From contig NC_133526.1 in the NCBI RefSeq assembly GCF_048544455.1, positions 946,001-1,010,000 on the forward strand: a stretch of 64,000 bases of DNA. The letters run 5' to 3'. Of the stretch, positions 32,440 to 44,329 are shown piece by piece. The stretch comes from Silene latifolia (lineage: Eukaryota; Streptophyta; Magnoliopsida; Caryophyllales; Caryophyllaceae). The number at the start of each line of letters is the position of its first letter. Position 1 is the first letter of the stretch. The notes beneath the pieces were generated by a model. The model worked only from the letters and a program-made list of their open reading frames with translations. It did not search any database and was not told the origin of the DNA. The translations under genes were made by a program, and so were the position numbers.

Positions 32440-35400
32440 CTAGTTTTGTGACCCGTGTAATACACGAAACCTTTAAAACTCTATTTGGAGGCAAATGGGA
32501 GATTTATATGTTATCATTCCGCACAAAATATAGCAGTGATTTTAAAAAATAACAAAGCAACATCATAAATTCATAAAATACTTGATGAATATACCATTCT
32601 CTACTATCGCACTGACTTCATATAATTAGACAACCAAACCTACGTCCTACACCGGGTAAAAGTGTAAAACCTATAAATCTATAATGGCTCAACATGTTTC
32701 ACATCTAGATACATGGCTCATACGGTCATGCAGAGATATTGTCTTCTGACCAGTGGAAGACAACCGGCTCAACATCTCAGCCGTTTGCGGGTATTTCGAT
32801 TTGGTCACTCACTTGATGAGTAGAATCCACCGCTCGAGAACTTCATGTTACACCAACTGATCAACATCAACCTTCTTATCAAATTCTCCTACATATTGAA
32901 ACCAGATATAGTAAATATGTATAGACATCATAAATTATTAACATTATTTTTAGTAGGATAAATGAGTTTCATAAAAGACGCAGTTTAATATATACGTAGT
33001 ACTCCCTCCGTTTCTTAAGAATAGCCCAATTTAATTAAAATACTCCTCAAAAATCTTAAAAAGTTGGGGCGATTCCAAAAAATCGGAGGTAGCACTCTAT
33101 AAATAAGGTCATCTCATGAAAGTAGGTCTGTACTCGAGATGTGAGGTTGGACAACAACATTATTCACCATAGGTGGCTACGCTTCACGGGAGTATAATAA
33201 CATCACATTCTTGCCCTTCTATATCTTCTGACTTACTGTAAAGTTATACTCTAGTCAAGTTGTACTCCTTTTTCCATATTAGGATTAGAATGTGTCATTC
33301 ATTTGTATATTAGTACTACGTATAGCCGTATAGGTGTGTAGGTAAATTACAGATTACTCCGTAGTTCTTAGTTGTTACAGTGTTAGTCTCTCACAATATT
33401 GCTCACACAACTTAGTCCAAATTAAGACTTTGAAATTAGTGGCACCGAAAGGTCACCATCAGATTTGCAAGTCCCTGGCCATCCTAATCTATATCCCGTT
33501 ACACCTTGCGTTCTTGTTACTTCTTTAGGCCATGTCCGCTTCCGAACAATTACATGGGATCGACATCTACTGACAACCCTCGTATCATCCTAATGAACAT
33601 CCTCATCATTTCCCAATGGTAAACATCTCTACGACTATATAAAATACGCTGAAATACAAAAGATTAGTTCAATTATAAAGTACGACAATATATAGTCGGT
33701 TCAATATTCGTGTCAGCCGTTGGGCGTACAAACCAAATACGGAGTACAACATCGTTCTATATAAGATCTTTTGCAACAGAATAACCGCAAACAACGATAC
33801 AATCTACAGATGAGCTGGTTCAGGATAAATACTCTGTAACATATACCGAGTACTAAACAATTAAACATGAGGTAATCGCAGTTATAATTAACAAAGCATA
33901 TACTCCATACATCTTCACAACTTTTCGGTACATAGTTTAAATATACATGTAGCATCATATATTTCATGACTGTGTAATCAAAGAACAAATCATATAGGAC
34001 TTGTAGACCGACGGAAATGACAGTATTTCACAACCCATTAAAGCATATACATAATCGCGTAAAATAATGATTGTTTGTCGCCATGTAAGTATACTATTCG
34101 CCTATTTGGTCAACAATTTTAAAATGTGTATGATTAGAAGAATTAATTATGTTAAATTTTGGCAGGATAATCCTCTCGAGTGATAATTAATCTAATCCAT
34201 CCAAGTTTAAAGCTTTGATTTTGAATTCTTGATATCCATATGCCATGTTTCACCTGCACCAAATAGGCAAATATTGTCTACTCCTTGAAACAAAGGACAA
34301 CACATGACACTTCTAAAATCAATCTATTGATAAAATTAAACGAAGTATGGTTTAATGAATAACAAAATTACAATCAGTCAATCCACCAAATTATAAATCA
34401 AAAATACACTTAAAGGTGTCAAACTTGATCCTAAGGAGTCCTTAAGGACGACTAAACAAATTTTGCTCTTTTTTTAAAACCAAAGAAAAGCATCAAGAAC
34501 AAAATTTTAGATTTACCACAATGCTCTATGATCAGCCATACTCTCCAATCTCTAACAAAACGAAAGTACGCAAGTTAATTAGATTTCAATATGAATACCA
34601 TATGGATATCACTATGAATAAATTGCAAGATAGAGTAAGTAAAAATGTTATGTAATGAAAACTAAAAAATTTGTTCTAGTTTATTGATTATGAAAATATT
34701 ATTCTACTCTAAGCATCAAATTGTTGGAAAACTAATATAAGATGAGCGCAAATAAATACTTGAATGCGAGTTTGACATATCTATTCATATTGAGATTAGG
34801 AGTAATATATAGGGAGGGGTAGAGGAGTTAAAAGAAGAGAAAAAGGTATGTAGAAGGCGTTAGTTAGAGAGTTAATTTAATTATTACTTAATTTGAGGGG
34901 AAACTTGAACGATGCTAGAGAAAGTTCATTATGGTTTAGTGAATTGATTGGCTAACAAACTGATTATGAGAGTCGTTTATACTTCATATAGAATTGCAAA
35001 TGATCCTCTAACTTGATTCAAAACAATATGAGAGTGACAAGTGGCTACTCAAAGTAGCCTTTTAATATATTTGTATAGATAACTTGATTCAAAACAATAT
35101 AAGAGTGACAAGTGGCTACTCAAGCTAGCCTTTTAATATATTTGTATTGATAGATTAGGGTGAGCATATTAAGTTGGCTTTAATTTTATTGTGAGCATTA
35201 ACAGATAATTCAATTGTGGGAGATGAAGAGGAAGAAACAAAGGGACGGTGTCAATGATATAATTGATTGCAAATTCAAGATTGAGGCTCAACTGATTTGT
35301 ATAGAAAATTTCAAACGTGGCAGGCTGGCAGCCCGTAAACAAACGTGGCATTTCTAAATCCTGTGTGGCATTTCTAAATCCTATGTGGATTTGTCTACAT

Positions 35401-35448
35401 GGAGTATATGGGTCATTTTAGCCTAGGCTTTTAATAGTATTTTATAGA
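32440..35448 (-). mobile_element. Non-autonomous Helitron upstream of the right dioxygenase exon
   Basis: On the minus strand it begins TCTATAAAATACTATTAAAAG (35448 downward) after an A. It ends in the hairpin CGTGTATTACACG plus GGTCACAAAACTAG before a T (32440). It is 3009 bp and inserted in a locally duplicated promoter stretch (tagcttatttatagataaa, cf. 35466-35490). No Rep/helicase is seen. A Stowaway-like MITE lies at 33002-33089; the rest is AT-rich with a less AT-rich stretch near 33440-33640 that may be captured DNA. Confidence 0.7.
33002..33089. mobile_element. Stowaway-like MITE
   Basis: CTCCCTCCGTTTCTTAAG at one end, complement CCTCCGATTTTTTGGAATCG at the other, flanked by TA (33000-33001, 33090-33091). 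Confidence 0.65.
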
Positions 35449-36411
35449 TAATGAAAAGTGAATTTATGCGTAGCTTATTTATAGACAAATAATGAAAAGT
35501 GAATTTATGCTTTGATTAGTAGATAGAACAGAATAATTGATGAAAATTTGATGTTAGGAAATGGAATAGTTAGAAAGAATAACACACTTCTCATAACAAC
35601 AATTTCTTATGTAAGTCAAAGAACGGTATCCGATAATTGACGGTAAGGAAGAAACCAGGAAAAAAAGAGAAAAATAAGATACCTTCCATTCAAGGATTGC
35701 ATAGTTGAGAACCAGACACCTACTATTCATTCAAAATTTGATGATGATGTTGATGATTGATTTTTTTTTTTTTTTTTTTTTTGTGTTTGTGGAGTCGTGG
35801 AGATGATGATTATTGGTTTTTGATGGAATTTTTTACTTTATGATGATTGTTTTCTGAGAACTAGATACCTATTTTTAGGTTTCTTACTGAGTGGGCTTAC
35901 AAATTAGAGGGCCTCGACCTTATACTTAACTCTTTGGATTACGGTTCGAATTCGAGTGAAGTTGACTTGTTTTTACTTTTTTTTTTTAAACTTTACTTTC
36001 GGAAATAAATACTCTATTTTAAATGTGTAAATTGTTTACTAATAATTTTTTGAACTTTTATTTTCGGAAATGAATACTCTATTTTAAATGTGTAAATTAT
36101 AGTACCCCAAAAGTTAACAATCCTTCCTTTTTCTAGCTGACAAAAAAAATATGTGAATTGATTTATGTACTGACATTGCACCCGATAATTTTAGCGTACT
36201 AGTATATGTTTAAATTTAAATAAGAGGTGGTATACATAAATACATGTAGTTGTATTTTTGATAAGTCCAGAGAGTAATGCAAGGAAGACAGTTGATGATA
36301 TAACCGGAAACGTTTTTACAAATTTCGTCTTGTTTTTGCAAAATACAACCTATTTAGCAACCATTAAGTACAAACACACCAAAATGATGCAGTAGTCATA
36401 AAACGTCGTCA
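35449..36411. other. Intergenic, AT-rich
   Basis: Contains a second copy of the gcgtagcttatttatagaca stretch (about 35468) and long T-runs (35761-35782, 35970-35988). It also holds a near-tandem pair of an approximately 60-bp unit (actttactttcggaaataaa, 35990 and 36052). No gene seen. Confidence 0.5.
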
Positions 36412-36593
36412 CAGAGGCCTACTATATGCAACATACTTAACATCTTGACAAGAGGCATTATTGCAGTAGTGTGTACAAAAGGATCTTGCTATTCAAATTA
36501 AACACGATTGCATTTTTGCGGTAGTGTGTACAAAAGGACCTTATTATTCAGCCGCAACACAATACTTGAGTATACACAACTGTATACAACCTA
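36412..36593 (+). repeat. Dispersed repeat, copy 2
   Basis: Direct copy of 14355-14482, with gcagtagtgtgtacaaaagg and gcggtagtgtgtacaaaagg as an internal duplication. Confidence 0.75.
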
Positions 36594-36785
36594 AAGTAGA
36601 GTTGCCTTGATCGCAACTGCAGTAATGGTCGCAAGCATAGTACTCTGATAATTTTAACAGAATGCTCTATGATTCAAGTTTCTTCATGAAAGAGTTGTTC
36701 TCAGGCCCACTTCAATTAAGCTTGGAGGAGTAGCGGACTAGCTATTGTACTCTCCTTCCTTAGTAACAGAATTATACATCTGATG

Positions 36786-37101
36786 TACTACCTCCAATTT
36801 TATAGTTTCTGAGTATTATAGTAAAGTTTTTGAGTTTTGTTTTAAAATTTGTGAGTTTCACTACGAAGTTTCTGAGTTTATTTACTTAAAAATTAAGCTC
36901 TAAAAAATTACCATAAAACTCAAAACATTACATATAAGTTTAGTAAACTTGAGTTTTGACGAAAAAAATATTAAAATCTAATTTATAAACTTTATTATGC
37001 TCAAAAAAATACACATATGCTCAAAAACAAATAAAATTTGAGGTAATAAGCTCAAAAAAAAATACATATATGCTCAAAAAACAAAAAAGTTGGAGGTAGT
37101 A
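36786..37101. mobile_element. MITE with TACTACCTCC ends
   Basis: The left end TACTACCTCCAATTTT and right end TTGGAGGTAGTA are inverted; the flanks catctgatg and cattcgatg could be a 9-bp target duplication with changes. Inside are repeated gagttt/aaactc and tgctcaaaaa words. Non-coding. Confidence 0.6.
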
Positions 37102-37309
37102 CATTCGATGTATGTTCATTTTTCTCCTCCTTCCTTATACAACCTCCAAACCCCATATCTTCATTTAGCTTTCCTTCTTTCTCAGTTTGAAATCAAATGC
37201 AACCGTTCGAATCTCAGATTGGTCTTCTCGAGGACATCTATGTGGATGTGCTCAACCCACTCCAGCAACTTAGGAGCCTTCGATTGTACTAGAGATGATG
37301 ATATTTCAA

Positions 37310-38613
37310 TTTTTTATTTTTTTATTTTGGTCTATCAAAGCGCACTTAGTCGCATTACAATAGAGGGAAGGGAGATTCTGTAATACCCGCTACGTTTTAG
37401 GGTCCTTTGACCGACCCTTTGACCACGGAAAACCCTAGGAGAGGATAGGTGAGAGGATAAGTGAGGATAAGTGACTTATGCAGTTGATGACTCGACCTAG
37501 TAGAGGCTACTCGGCCGAGTTCGGTCGAGTATGAGAGTATTCAACCGAGTATAGCCGCTGTTGGCGCGTGATTATAAAACGTAAGTTCGCAAGTCTTACT
37601 TCATTTTCGACGTTTCCATTTCTCTCTAACCCTAATATATTTCTCTCTCACCTATCACCCACCTTGCCCCTACACTCTTATCTAGCCTAGACACTAACCA
37701 TGGAAGGGGATTGGGTTATACATGGAGTATGCAAGTAAGGATGTTATTGTTGTCGTCGTCGATCCGCATCGCTAGGATGCGTCTCGGAGTCTTGCTTGGC
37801 TATTTGTTGGATGCATTTTTGGCTTGGCGATAAGGTAGGGTTTCCTTACTCAGTTTTACTGTTTAATTGAATTAAGATTTATGTGGTAATTGTTGTATGA
37901 TTGATATTGTGATCATCTGTTGGTGTTGGTGTGGGTGTGGTGTTGGTTTCGTGTTGTGATAATTATGGTGGAGTCACTTGCGGGAGTGGCTTCACACTCT
38001 AGTTTGCCCTCCGTGGAACTCGTCACGGGAGGGGATGTGCACATTAAGGGACAAGGATAACGTTTGTTGATAAGCGGGGGCTTAGGTGGGGATTGGCTGC
38101 GGCCCCCCACTTGCGGTGAGGATTACCTGTTGCGATGAGTAATCTGGCAGGTGGATGATGACGAGTAGTTTGTCTTTTGTACTTGTCTTACTTTTATTAT
38201 ACAGTAAATTGACGCCGTTGTTGTTGTTTGTAAAACTGTGGTGATCTATTCGAGGATGGTGAGCAGTTGGTCTATCAGGTACAGTTGGCCATGTGGCTTG
38301 CAGGCTAGGAAGGGATTCGAGTCATCACGCTACCGACTAGAAGTCTACGACATTCAGGCTTAGTATTCTTTGGAGTCATCTTGGTGTATCTTATTTCTTT
38401 GATCACCGTTGTAAAGACTTAAAATATTTAATAAATGTTCTTTTATTACTTATTTGATCTACTATCTCGGGCAGTCGAGATGGTAACACCATCATACACT
38501 GGGATGGACCTTGGTAAGTCGTATTGGTATACGGGGGTGTTACAGATTCGAACCTGGAACCTATTGTCCACAATACCTCCGTCTTAACCACTAGACTAAG
38601 ACATCTTCGGTAA
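37310..38613 (-). mobile_element. tRNA-derived SINE, split by a solo LTR
   Basis: A 15-bp duplication ATGATGATATTTCAA (37295-37309 and 38614-38628) encloses, on the minus strand, a pol III A box TAGTCTAGTGG (38588-38598) and a B box GGTTCGAATC (38545-38554, 34 nt away). A short body and an A-rich tail (37310-37330) follow. Without the inserted LTR the SINE is about 128 nt. The solo LTR (37379-38544) sits within the B box, which was duplicated (GATTC) by its insertion, so the A and B boxes are still adjacent but the body is cut off. Confidence 0.85.
37379..38544. repeat. Solo LTR of a Ty3/gypsy-type element
   Basis: 1166 bp, TGTAATACCCG...GGGGGTGTTACA, flanked by the 5-bp duplication GATTC (37374-37378, 38545-38549). 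No internal element domains. It contains cgag/tcgg-rich words (37500-37560). It formed by unequal recombination between two LTRs (established mechanism). Confidence 0.9.
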
Positions 38614-38628
38614 ATGATGATATTTCAA

Positions 38629-39423
38629 GTTGAGAAAGTGGAATTAGAGCGGGGGCTCTTTCTTTGTTTAGGAAGCTTATTTTAAGGAATTTGTAATCAA
38701 ATGAGTCTGTCTAGAATTTGTGTTTCTTCAATTAGCAGTGTGTTTGGTTTTTTAACGTACTTAGACTCATTTGCTCAGTCAAATGCCATAGTATGTACGC
38801 ACGCTAGCAACTAGCAAGTGAACTTCTCTAACCGTATATTAATTTCTCCAAATTGATTTCCTCCTTATTAGGTTGTAAGAGGTGAAAATTAGTCCGAGTT
38901 CAATGAAAGATAAAAGTTGTAATATTGCCAACGTCACATTTTAAATTATCGACATATCGTATTTCGGTAACCCATGATCCATTTTGAACGAGACGGAATA
39001 GACACTATATGGGCTGCTTCTTGTATTGCTAAGATCATATTTTGACACAATTAACCGTGGCCAGGCCCAGCAAAACACAATCCACTAGACTTGGATATAT
39101 GTATGAGTCAACCAGCCCACAAAAAGCCCGGCCAGCTAACAGCCCACTGACCCACATCGCCCGTAACATCAACTCGGGCTGGGCTCAGGCTTACTCATTC
39201 ACAGCCCACACTACCCAACCCACACGGCCCACGACCTTTTTTGCCTAACCACAAGGTCGTCAATCCCCCAAACCCGTCCCGCCTCATCCCACCCACCATC
39301 AGCCCATGGTGGGGCCCAGGCTGACCTGACCCCCTAGGCCCTAACCCAGCCCAGCCCAACCCACTGCCAGAACTACGAGTGTATGACCCACTAATACTCA
39401 ACCCAATTGACTCCTTTATTCAG
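38629..39423. other. Intergenic with a GCCCA-rich stretch
   Basis: 38629-39030 is AT-rich with no gene. 39050-39380 is dense in cccaaccca/ggcccagc words, resembling the GC-rich repeat at 42347-42688, but no ends were found. Confidence 0.45.
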
Positions 39424-39613
39424 CACAAATTCTCATTATAGACGGACATTATCCGTCTATACGTATAGATGGATACCATTTCACCTCACAAAATACTCAT
39501 TTGTAATAAAGTGGGAAATACATTGGGAGTGCCCCACCTTGTCCCCCTTACCCAATTTATTAGAGGTCTTTACTCGTCTGTTCGCCCCACCCGTCTATAC
39601 CAAGACCTATTGT
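39424..39613. mobile_element. MITE, gtgacgg family (tagacgg variant)
   Basis: acaaattctcattatagacg ... cacccgtctataccaagacc, with gagtgccccaccttgtcccc inside as in 22930-23112. Confidence 0.6.
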
Positions 39614-39666
39614 TTATTCAGATGCATGACCCATTTTCCCTTCCTTAGATATTCCATGCCAATTGG

Positions 39667-39856
39667 TCTCCCTTGTGACGGGTTACCATTTGTGACGGAT
39701 ATTTTGTGAGATAAAATGGTAACAAAATGGGTTAGTGGAGAAAGGGGACCACATGAATAGTGTTGCAGAGAGAGAAAAAGTGGGTACATTGTGAGGTAAA
39801 ATGGTATCCGTCTTCAGCTTGTGACGGATATGTCATGTCTTCAATGAGAATTTGTG
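39667..39856. mobile_element. MITE, gtgacgg family
   Basis: ctcccttgtgacgggttacc at the left; cttgtgacggatatgtcatg and tcaatgagaatttgtg at the right. Confidence 0.6.
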
Positions 39857-40566
39857 ATTCCATGCATGCATCAAATTTTGTAGGGAATATTTGTTTCACA
39901 CTTTTTCACTTTTGGTAGATGCTTCACTTTTGCTTGATGCATCAAATTCTGTCATTAAAAGTTAAAACCACAATTAGTGACCAAATTGATTCCGAGTTTA
40001 CGTATGTATGTATACCACTCTATGCATACAGAATAAAATAAGTTGACTAAAATAAGATATTGTTTTTGGGTATTGTTGTGGGATGAGTGATTAAAAATAA
40101 GATAAATATTATTGTGAGGTAAGGTGATTAAAATAAGATAAAGTATGAGTACTGTGGGGTATTATCGTGGGATGAGTGATTAAAATAAGTATAAAAATTA
40201 ACTAAATAAGGAAAGAGAAGAGTTATATGAAATTATGAATAGATGAAAAAAGAAATGGGGAGAGTTATTATGAATAGAAAGGAGTATTTTTTGGCACTAA
40301 CAATTGTTTTGTTAATAGAATATTGCTTTATGGCTTTTTCAAAAAAAATTGTGAAGCAAATCAACTTTTGAGAATTAACAAAAGTGGAGAACAATTTATT
40401 GTAACAAGTTGCTTATAAGTTACGCATTTGTGATACAACTCTACTCAAACAGTGACTACCTTCACTTCCTTCAGCTCCTCTTACAACTCCCTTCTTTCTT
40501 CACTTCATCCCTACCTCACTTCTTCCTTGTCCATTATTTTACAACTCATTGTTAAAATCACAAATA
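39857..40566 (+). promoter_or_regulatory. Upstream region of the F-box gene
   Basis: AT-rich with repeated gggatgagtgattaaaataag words (40080-40190), then a C/T-rich leader (40440-40550). No TATA box is assigned with confidence. Confidence 0.35.
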
Positions 40567-41694
40567 ATGGAAAACAAAGATTCAAACAGTGGTAACGGGG
40601 AACAAGTGATGATGATTTCGCAACAAAGCAAAATTAACCTCTCTGATGAACTAATTTTTGAAGAAATACTTACAAGATTGCCGGTCAAATCCGTTCTTCG
40701 TTTTAAGTCAGTTTCGAAAAAATGGTATTCTACGCTTTCTTCTTCTCATTTTACCAAATCCCACCTTAAGAAATCCCCCTTTTCTCATCCTCGTGCCAAC
40801 TTGATTATAATCAAGACCACTTGTTCCACTTATTACCTTTTGTCTTATGACGATGAGGTTGAAGAAGATGAACTTTCTCAAAATGTTCAAGATTATTTGG
40901 TTAAACCCACCTACATGCCTTGGCTTGAGGAGGTTTATTTTCAATTTGAACTTGTTGGATGCTGCAATGGGTTGGTTTGTATAGCCTCAAGAGGAGGTGA
41001 ATACTTTCTTTTATGGAACCCGGCTACCCGTAAGCTAAACAAGTATGCTTCTCCTGCTCTAGATGTGTTTTTAAACCGTTTTGACAAATTCGTCTTAAAA
41101 GTTTTGGTAACTTGTGGATTTGGGCATGTATCCTCTGTCGATGATTACAAATTTGTTGGAATTTTGAAGGTAATTGACGAGAACGACTCAGAAAGTTTGT
41201 TTGCTCTTATCTTCTCTCTGAGGGAAAATAGGTGGACAAAAATTGATTTAGATCCTATTATTCCTCATTTTTATGAATGTTCAGGAGAGCTTGTTGGTGA
41301 AAAATATTATTGGCCTTATGTTGGCCAAATTGATAAGGTTGTTAGTTTTGATTTAGCCGTTGAGAGGTTCGATGTGGTTGAGTTCGATGGGAAGTGGGAT
41401 GAAAATTTAGGAATGACAGCAATGAAAGCTATTAAATTACCATTGTTGGACATGAACATATTAGTCTCTGAAAAGAAGATCGGGTTTACGAAGAATGATA
41501 AGCTTTTTGTGTATGATGGTACAATGTTGACAATACCTGAGACATCATCTACAAGTCCATGGCGTCTGGATTACGAACAGTTTTTGAAGTTTGATGCTCA
41601 AGAGTGCGTTAAGATTACAAGATTTATTCCAAGCTTTGTTTCTCCATTTCATCCTTCACAAGAAGATTCAGAGATCACAGATGTTACATTCTGA
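40567..41694 (+). CDS. F-box protein (F-box associated, FBA type)
   Basis: 375 residues, single exon. The start is taken at ATG 40567 (MENKDSNSGNGEQ); the frame is open slightly upstream without an ATG. The F-box spans about residues 25-65 (LSDELIFEEILTRLPVKSVL). An F-box-associated beta-propeller-like region follows, with LVGCCNGLVCIASRGGEYFL and LWNPATRKLNKYA. These proteins are substrate receptors of SCF ubiquitin ligases and bind SKP1/ASK through the F-box; the substrate is unknown. Paralogous fragments lie at 7079-7579, 49393-49486, 62840-62920 and 63790-63930, so this is the surviving member of a locally duplicating family. No disruption is seen. Confidence 0.9.
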   Translation: MENKDSNSGNGEQVMMISQQSKINLSDELIFEEILTRLPVKSVLRFKSVSKKWYSTLSSSHFTKSHLKKSPFSHPRANLIIIKTTCSTYYLLSYDDEVEEDELSQNVQDYLVKPTYMPWLEEVYFQFELVGCCNGLVCIASRGGEYFLLWNPATRKLNKYASPALDVFLNRFDKFVLKVLVTCGFGHVSSVDDYKFVGILKVIDENDSESLFALIFSLRENRWTKIDLDPIIPHFYECSGELVGEKYYWPYVGQIDKVVSFDLAVERFDVVEFDGKWDENLGMTAMKAIKLPLLDMNILVSEKKIGFTKNDKLFVYDGTMLTIPETSSTSPWRLDYEQFLKFDAQECVKITRFIPSFVSPFHPSQEDSEITDVTF

Positions 41695-42338
41695 TATATA
41701 TGATTATGATTAACCAATCCATTACTCTTTGTTCCTTGCCTTAAATTAGCTTGTTTCAAGATATTGTATGTACTATGTTGTAGTGAAAATAGAAAAGAGA
41801 ATATAAGTATAGCTTGGTATTGTTAATTGGATGGATGGGTAAGATTAGTAGGTTTAAATGTTTAAATGGGCTAAATGAGTTTGTAGGTCGGTCGGTTGTA
41901 AGTATAGTCATTTTTTAATTGTATATAAATCTGAAAAGACAATTTGTGTTAATTAGATGCATTTAAGCATATAATTTTTTCGCATATGCTTGACCGCTCA
42001 TTATCGGGATACTACTTTAGTTATCGGATTCGGGTGGGAGTGTGCCCTCTTTCCTAACTTGATTTTGTATTGGTCGTGGATTTTCTAATACGAGTATAAT
42101 TTTACATTTAACCAAAAAAAATAAAAGTGAACGAGATTAGACAAAAGCGAATCAGATTTCATTCAAACCCATTATATATGGTTGACATACTTTGAACAGT
42201 TGTAAATGTATTTGGAAAATATCATATTGTTTCTCATCTACTTGAAAACTAACCGCATACTTCAGTCCACTTACATATGCGAAGCTTGCTAAGACTTTCA
42301 CGACCTTGCTACACTTGAGGAATAAATAAAATTACGTT
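41695..42338. other. F-box gene 3' flank
   Basis: AT-rich 3' UTR (homologous to 7580-7640) and intergenic sequence; no gene. Confidence 0.5.
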
Positions 42339-42346
42339 GATATAAC

Positions 42347-42688
42347 TAGACTTGTACTCGGGCCGGGCCGGACTGACCAGGGGGCGGGTCTGGCTCTCCA
42401 AGTCAGACCCGGACCAGGCCCCGGGCGGGCTTGGTCGGGTTGGGTCGAGCTGGGATATGCTTGACCCGAGCCAGGACCCAAGGCAGGCCAAGGGCGGGCC
42501 TTACAATTTTATTTTTTTATTTTTTATTTTTGCTATAATGGCGGGCCAAGGCCGGGCCGGGCTAGAATTTCAGGACCCGGGTCGGGCCAGGGTCAACGGC
42601 GGGCTAAGGCCGAGCCAGGCTGGGTCAGGCCAACTTGCATAAAATAACGGGTCAAGGCGGGTCGGGGCCGGGCTGATGGCCAGTTCTA
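42347..42688. mobile_element. GC-rich hAT-like MITE
   Basis: The ends TAGACTTGTACTCGGGCC and (complement) TAGAACTGGCCATCAGCC are inverted and flanked by the 8-bp duplication GATATAAC (42339-42346, 42689-42696), the hAT signature. The interior is made of gggccgggcc-type words and is much richer in GC than its surroundings. The open frames inside are by-products of the repeat. Confidence 0.75.
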
Positions 42689-42739
42689 GATATAACTACC
42701 TTGGGGTACGACGCGCGTCGTACAACTAGTATACCTTAA

Positions 42740-43230
42740 ATAATCCTAAGTACAACCAAATTTGATCCAATTTAGCCCAAATCATAACTTATGCTTGAAC
42801 CAATCCAACTTGATCCAAATCATAACTTATGCTTGAACCCGGCCAACCTAAATCCAAAACAATCTTGATCAACTTTGCTCACTCTGAAGTCAGAACTTAT
42901 ACCCGAACCCGACCAATCCAAATCTAAACAATTTTTATCCACTTTGACCCAAATCATAACTGGTGCCCAAAATCGAACTAAATTCAAACAATTTTGATCC
43001 AATTTAATTATAGCCCAAAAATCAAAACAAAGTTGCAATTTGACTCAAATCAGAAATAATGCCCAAAATAAACCCAAGTCCAAATAAAATTGGATCCAAT
43101 TTATGAAACCCAACCAACACGAATCCAAACAATTTTGATGTAATTTGATTCAAATAAAAACTTACCCCGATCCCAACTGACCTAAAGTCAAACATTTTTG
43201 AACCACTTTGACCCAAATTAGAATTATACC
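42740..43230. repeat. Degenerate minisatellite, unit about 60-65 bp
   Basis: Seven to eight diverged copies of a unit with ccaaatcataacttatgccc, gaacccgaccaatccaaat and caattttgatccaatttgac. The minus-strand frames it creates are artefacts. Confidence 0.7.
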
Positions 43231-43240
43231 CGAACCCTAG

Positions 43241-43752
43241 AATTTTTTGGTTAATTAGCGTTAATTAGCAAAATAATTAGGTAATAAGCATTCATTTGAA
43301 ACTATTTGGGTACATGGTGTCCACGTCATCACTTTTTATTTATTTTTCCAATTTTTATATAAAACCGCTAAAAAACCTAGCGGCTTCACTTAGTTTTTTT
43401 TTATATACATAAAAGGCAAAACCGCTAGGAATCTTAGCGGCTTATCATGTAGTACGGTCATTTTATAGTGTAGCTAATACAACTTGTATGAAATTGTTGG
43501 AAAGTTGGAATAAGCCGCTGAGAACTTCAGCGGCCTTGCTTTTAATTTTTTTTTTTTTTTTTTTAATAAAACAGATACAAATATTATTTGGACGATGACA
43601 TTTTGTAAAGCCGCTAAGTTTCTTAGCGTTTTGTATAAAAATTGAAATAAAAATAAAAAGTGATGACGTGGACACTATAAACCAAAATAGTTTGAAACTA
43701 ACACTAATTTCCTAATTAGCTTGCTAATGAACATTCATTAGCCAAAAAATTC
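43241..43752. mobile_element. MULE-type MITE with four CCGCT hairpins
   Basis: 512 bp with long inverted ends (about 130 bp; GAATTTTTTGGTTAAT on the left and complement GAATTTTTTGGCTAAT on the right; gtccacgtcatcactttt in both). It is flanked by the 9-bp duplication CGAACCCTA (43232-43240, 43753-43761). The interior contains four short hairpins of the form CCGCTnnnnnnnnnAGCGG near 43366, 43421, 43514 and 43611. No coding sequence. Confidence 0.8.
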
Positions 43753-43761
43753 CGAACCCTA

Positions 43762-44329
43762 GTTGCTTGTTTACTTTGTTCAGAGGCTCAGTCTTATTGG
43801 TGTCATTAATCGTATGCCTACTCCCGATGAAAATTTGTTTTTAAAACCTCTCAACAATTCATTCATCATGCGTGTTTTTTGTTCTGCTTCTGCACCTTTT
43901 ATTATTTATGGTGTTTACGATTGCATGTATTCATGCAGCTACGTACGAGCGAGCTTCCGACATTTGCGCATTACGATAAGAATCGAAAATATTATGGAAG
44001 TTACGAATACAATTTATTTATCCGAGTAAATTACTAGATGATCGATTGATCTTCATTATATTAATAATTAATAATTTGGTTTACAAGAAAAAGATATTGT
44101 TCACTTGGAAATGATATGAAATTACTAGCAGCCAGGTACAGGCCAACCTGACGATAAACTATACTACTGTTTTATTCCAATATAAATCGACAATGAGCCT
44201 CGCCTTGCCTCATTGATCGTCGTCCTGCAACATTAATAAATAAATTAATATTAATTTATTAAAGTGGAGAAATCATGATTAAGAGAAGTAGAGTTTATTT
44301 TATGAAGTTGGGAAGAGATGATTAGTGAT
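43762..44329. other. Intergenic
   Basis: Contains an open + frame (43763-44029) without recognisable domain, then AT-rich DNA. Nothing further supported. Confidence 0.4.

Noticed and set aside
38545..38613. tRNA gene on the minus strand
   Set aside because: A and B boxes are present but no cloverleaf or acceptor stem can be made; the A-rich tail and 15-bp duplication show a SINE.
42352..42642. Open frame in GC-rich DNA
   Set aside because: Lies within a hAT-like MITE built of gggcc words; no domain.
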